Shown here: positions 62,021 through 64,000 of the stretch, piece after piece
Layout of the letters: every line of letters starts with the position of its first letter
Numbering within the stretch: position 1 is the first letter of the stretch
Source of the DNA: Carya illinoinensis
Taxonomy: Eukaryota; Streptophyta; Magnoliopsida; Fagales; Juglandaceae
Reading direction: 5' to 3'
Length of the DNA: 64,000 bases
Assembly (NCBI RefSeq): GCF_018687715.1
Contig: NC_056762.1
Location: 39,202,864-39,266,863, forward strand
Made by a program: the position numbers and the translations under genes
Notes under the pieces: generated by a model
What the model saw: only the letters and a program-made list of their open reading frames with translations
The model's database searches: none
Told to the model about the DNA's origin: nothing

Positions 62021-62860
62021 TGGGACTCATAATTTGACTTGTAATGAGAGATTTTTACGAAGAAAATTATTTATTTATTAAATACATCTTTGTTATAGCG
62101 GATGGTGAATGCTTAGATTGATAGTCTTTCTGGCTCGGATTGAGACTTTCGGGACACAAAGATATTGGTCAAGGAAACAGTATTTTACAGTCTCTAACCT
62201 ATTTATTGCCAACAATTTCGGACTAAACTATACGGAATCAGAGGAACAGTTTTTAGCAGCGACTAGTGAGTCCAAACCATTCATTACAATTATATGTAAT
62301 GGTGAAAATGTCGACTCGAGAAACCTAAACATCGACTCTCGACACTCCAATTGAATTTTGGGAAGGCAAAGCGACAAAGGTCCCTTGCCAAGTACCGGTG
62401 GTCTTCTCCTTCCAAAATTCAAGCCCAAAGATACAGGCTCTTAAGACAGAATGGGGAACCTGGACGAATTCCTATAAGAAACCAAACCACCAGCTTCCAT
62501 AGCCTGCAAGAGAGACCCGTTCTTCAAAACCATAGAGGTATCACATCAGTTTCCCGGCCTTTATTTCAAAATATTCTAAATACTGTTGGTATGAAGTACT
62601 TAAATGGTACGTGGGGGAATTTACTATGGCCCTATGGGCGTTAGTAAAGGGAAAAGAAAAAGAAAAAAGGTCATGACGTGCATAAGCAGGATGACGTTTT
62701 CACTTCAAGAACAGAACTTTCCTTATATAGGGACAGTAGTTGCAAGTAATTACACAATCTTCGTCAAAGAAGCAGAAGCCATTTTTAACCAGAGTACAAA
62801 CTTTGCACTAAAATGAAAATCCTAAGTTGTCTCTGTTTTTCAGATCCACGCTTGCAGATT
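62021..62860. other. Gap between LINE and truncated gene copy
   Basis: I see no gene. The 3' flank of the truncated copy, next to 62861, resembles the flank of the intact gene at about 50704-50738. The section 62100-62650 has several open frames on both strands without a recognisable domain. Confidence 0.5.
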
Positions 62861-63503
62861 CTAGTCGATGATTAGACACAAGTCCCTTGAACTGGAAGAA
62901 GCTGTCTCAATCTCTGACGGAGAAGGATTGAAAGGCAAGGGCTTTTGCATGTAAAATAAACGCCATTCGTCAATGCTTGCCATTTGACCGGGATCTAAAC
63001 TGGGAGGTTCTCCATGTTCTTGAAATTTCAGAATCTTCTCGGCTTTACCAAGAATGTCAACTGCATGTCTCACGCTGTCTTCCCTCTCTTCAATGGCGTT
63101 GCTCAAACACTTCATGGAGATAAAACGTTGCATGTTAGTGAGGCAAGCACCCAGTATGTCAGAGATCATGACAGCTACTGTTTCAAATAGTTTCTCACCC
63201 ATTTGGGCATTTCCACTTTGTCTCGTTAGCAGCATAGTTTGAGTTATCCTATACATGGAATTGGCAGCCAATATCTTGATTGGCCATTTCGAAGGACCGT
63301 GCTTCAAACATTGCGGCGTGTGATTTTTGTGGAACTCCAAAAGCTTGTTCTTTGCATTATCAGAGAGTTTTTGAAGGGTTTCCTGTTGGGTTTTTTCTTG
63401 AAGGGACAGCTTATGGAGATCAACATCCAGCCACTTGCGGTAGAGTTCCACTCGTAACCACACCCCCTCTGCTGCCCTCCTGATGTTGAGCAATTCTTCT
63501 CTT
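62861..63503 (-). pseudogene. Truncated copy of the membrane-protein gene
   Basis: About 213 codons align with the C-terminal part of the 747-residue protein at 50739-52982. Shared stretches include INIRRAAEGVW/LNIRRAAEGVW, LEFHKNHTPQCLKHGPSKWP, ANSMYRITQTML and MASIDEWR-FYMQKPLP. Differences are mostly substitutions, with one small length change near the acidic end. Homology stops exactly at 63503, where a copia LTR begins. The open frame starting at 63517 takes its first codons from the LTR and is not a native start. Whether the 5' part survives lies outside the window. A fragment of a formerly full copy is the likeliest reading. Confidence 0.85.
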
Positions 63504-63876
63504 TGTTGAAAAGCCACCCAAGTGGCATGACTTGTACATGCACCGTAAGGTGCATTGTCTTGTTAGGCACCGTTCGGTGCCTTGTTTCTAATGTTAGGCA
63601 CCTCCCACCCCGTATTTTCAGCAGCTGATTGCTGCACCGAAACTGATCAAGAATTGCTGAAGAGAACTCCTATAAATAGGAGAGTTCTGATCTGCAAAAG
63701 TAGAAGTGGAGAGGAGAGAAAAGAAAGAGAAAGAGGGACGTGAGAGAATTGAGAATTTGTAGATTTTCATAAATCTTGTACAAATTCTATAAAAGAGGCT
63801 CCAGTGGACGCAAGCAATTTGCTGAACCACTTTAAAATTGTTTTGTGTGATTTTCGGACATGTTAGAGGCACAACA
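63504..63876 (+). mobile_element. Ty1/copia-type LTR (left end of an element leaving the window)
   Basis: Begins TGTTGAAAAGCC and ends GCACAACA, giving the inverted ends TGTTG..CAACA typical of copia LTRs. It is 373 bases long. TATAAATAGG at 63671-63680 is a likely LTR promoter. A primer-binding site follows three bases later. The likely target duplication is CTCTT at 63499-63503; its partner should lie past 64000. The copia assignment rests on LTR length and ends, since no coding domain is visible yet. Confidence 0.8.
63671..63677 (+). promoter_or_regulatory. TATA box of the copia-type LTR
   Basis: TATAAAT within the LTR, about 205 bases before its end, well placed to start a genomic transcript that includes the R-U5 part. 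Confidence 0.6.
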
Positions 63877-63878
63877 AT

Positions 63879-63890
63879 TGGTATCAGAGC
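63879..63890 (+). promoter_or_regulatory. Primer-binding site, initiator Met tRNA
   Basis: TGGTATCAGAGC, complementary to the 3' end of initiator methionine tRNA, two bases after the LTR. It confirms the LTR is the 5' one of a plus-oriented element. Confidence 0.88.
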
Positions 63891-64000
63891 TCTGGTTCGA
63901 ACTGTCTGAAAATTCAAGTTGCTCAAAATCAATTTTTGGCAACTCTAGGGTGTTCCTCGCGTCGAGACGAATCCGTTGCCGCAAACGGCATCGCAAACGG
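63891..64000 (+). mobile_element. Start of copia-type element interior, cut by window end
   Basis: About 110 bases of untranslated leader after the primer-binding site. No gag start is yet visible. Confidence 0.5.

Overview
This is nuclear DNA from a flowering plant, most likely a woody eudicot. Coding exons are interrupted by AT-rich GT..AG introns, intergenic space is long and full of transposons, and the proteins are plant-type (an ATG8f-like autophagy protein, a HAM-type GRAS factor with a miR171 site, plant L-lactate dehydrogenase). A Tourist-like MITE resembles repeats I associate with Fagales trees (walnut, oak, beech relatives), but that placement is only a guess. I see no bacterial, viral, organellar or CRISPR content.

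Layout. 3.1-4.5 kb: a complete two-exon L-lactate dehydrogenase gene (-). 7.5-17.3 kb: a 9.3-kb Ty3/gypsy retrotransposon (-) with both LTRs, a perfect 5-bp target duplication, primer-binding site and polypurine tract. Its genes are dead, and it sits inside one LTR of a small TRIM-like element. 21.5-26.4 kb: a five-exon gene for a YbaK/ProX-type aminoacyl-tRNA deacylase-like protein (+), whose introns hold a hAT element, two truncated retrosequences, an 86-bp CT repeat and a run of 32 C. 27.1-29.2 kb: a five-exon ATG8 gene (-), tail-to-tail with the previous gene. 30-41 kb: no gene seen, but at least seven small DNA transposons, including two non-autonomous hAT elements with perfect 8-bp target duplications. 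41.8-44.2 kb: an intronless HAM-family GRAS gene (+) with a miR171 target site. 49.96-50.13 kb: a 57-residue STMP1-like mitochondrial microprotein gene (+). 50.7-53.0 kb: an intronless 747-residue multi-pass membrane protein of unknown function (-). 53.8-62.0 kb: a decayed L1-type LINE (-), split in its RNase H domain by a 3.3-kb solo gypsy LTR with a perfect 5-bp duplication. 62.9-63.5 kb: the 3' end of a second copy of the membrane-protein gene, broken by a Ty1/copia element whose left LTR starts at 63504 and whose body runs off the window.

The host genes share no obvious pathway and look like ordinary neighbours: fermentative metabolism, tRNA quality control, autophagy, meristem regulation and a mitochondrial small protein. 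What links the window together is its insertion history, which gives relative ages: TRIM before gypsy, LINE before solo LTR, gene duplication before copia insertion. I found no convincing new multi-gene system. The most useful leads are the microprotein, the nested insertions, the undescribed membrane-protein family and several MITE families. Exon joins, domain calls and repeat ends were read by eye.
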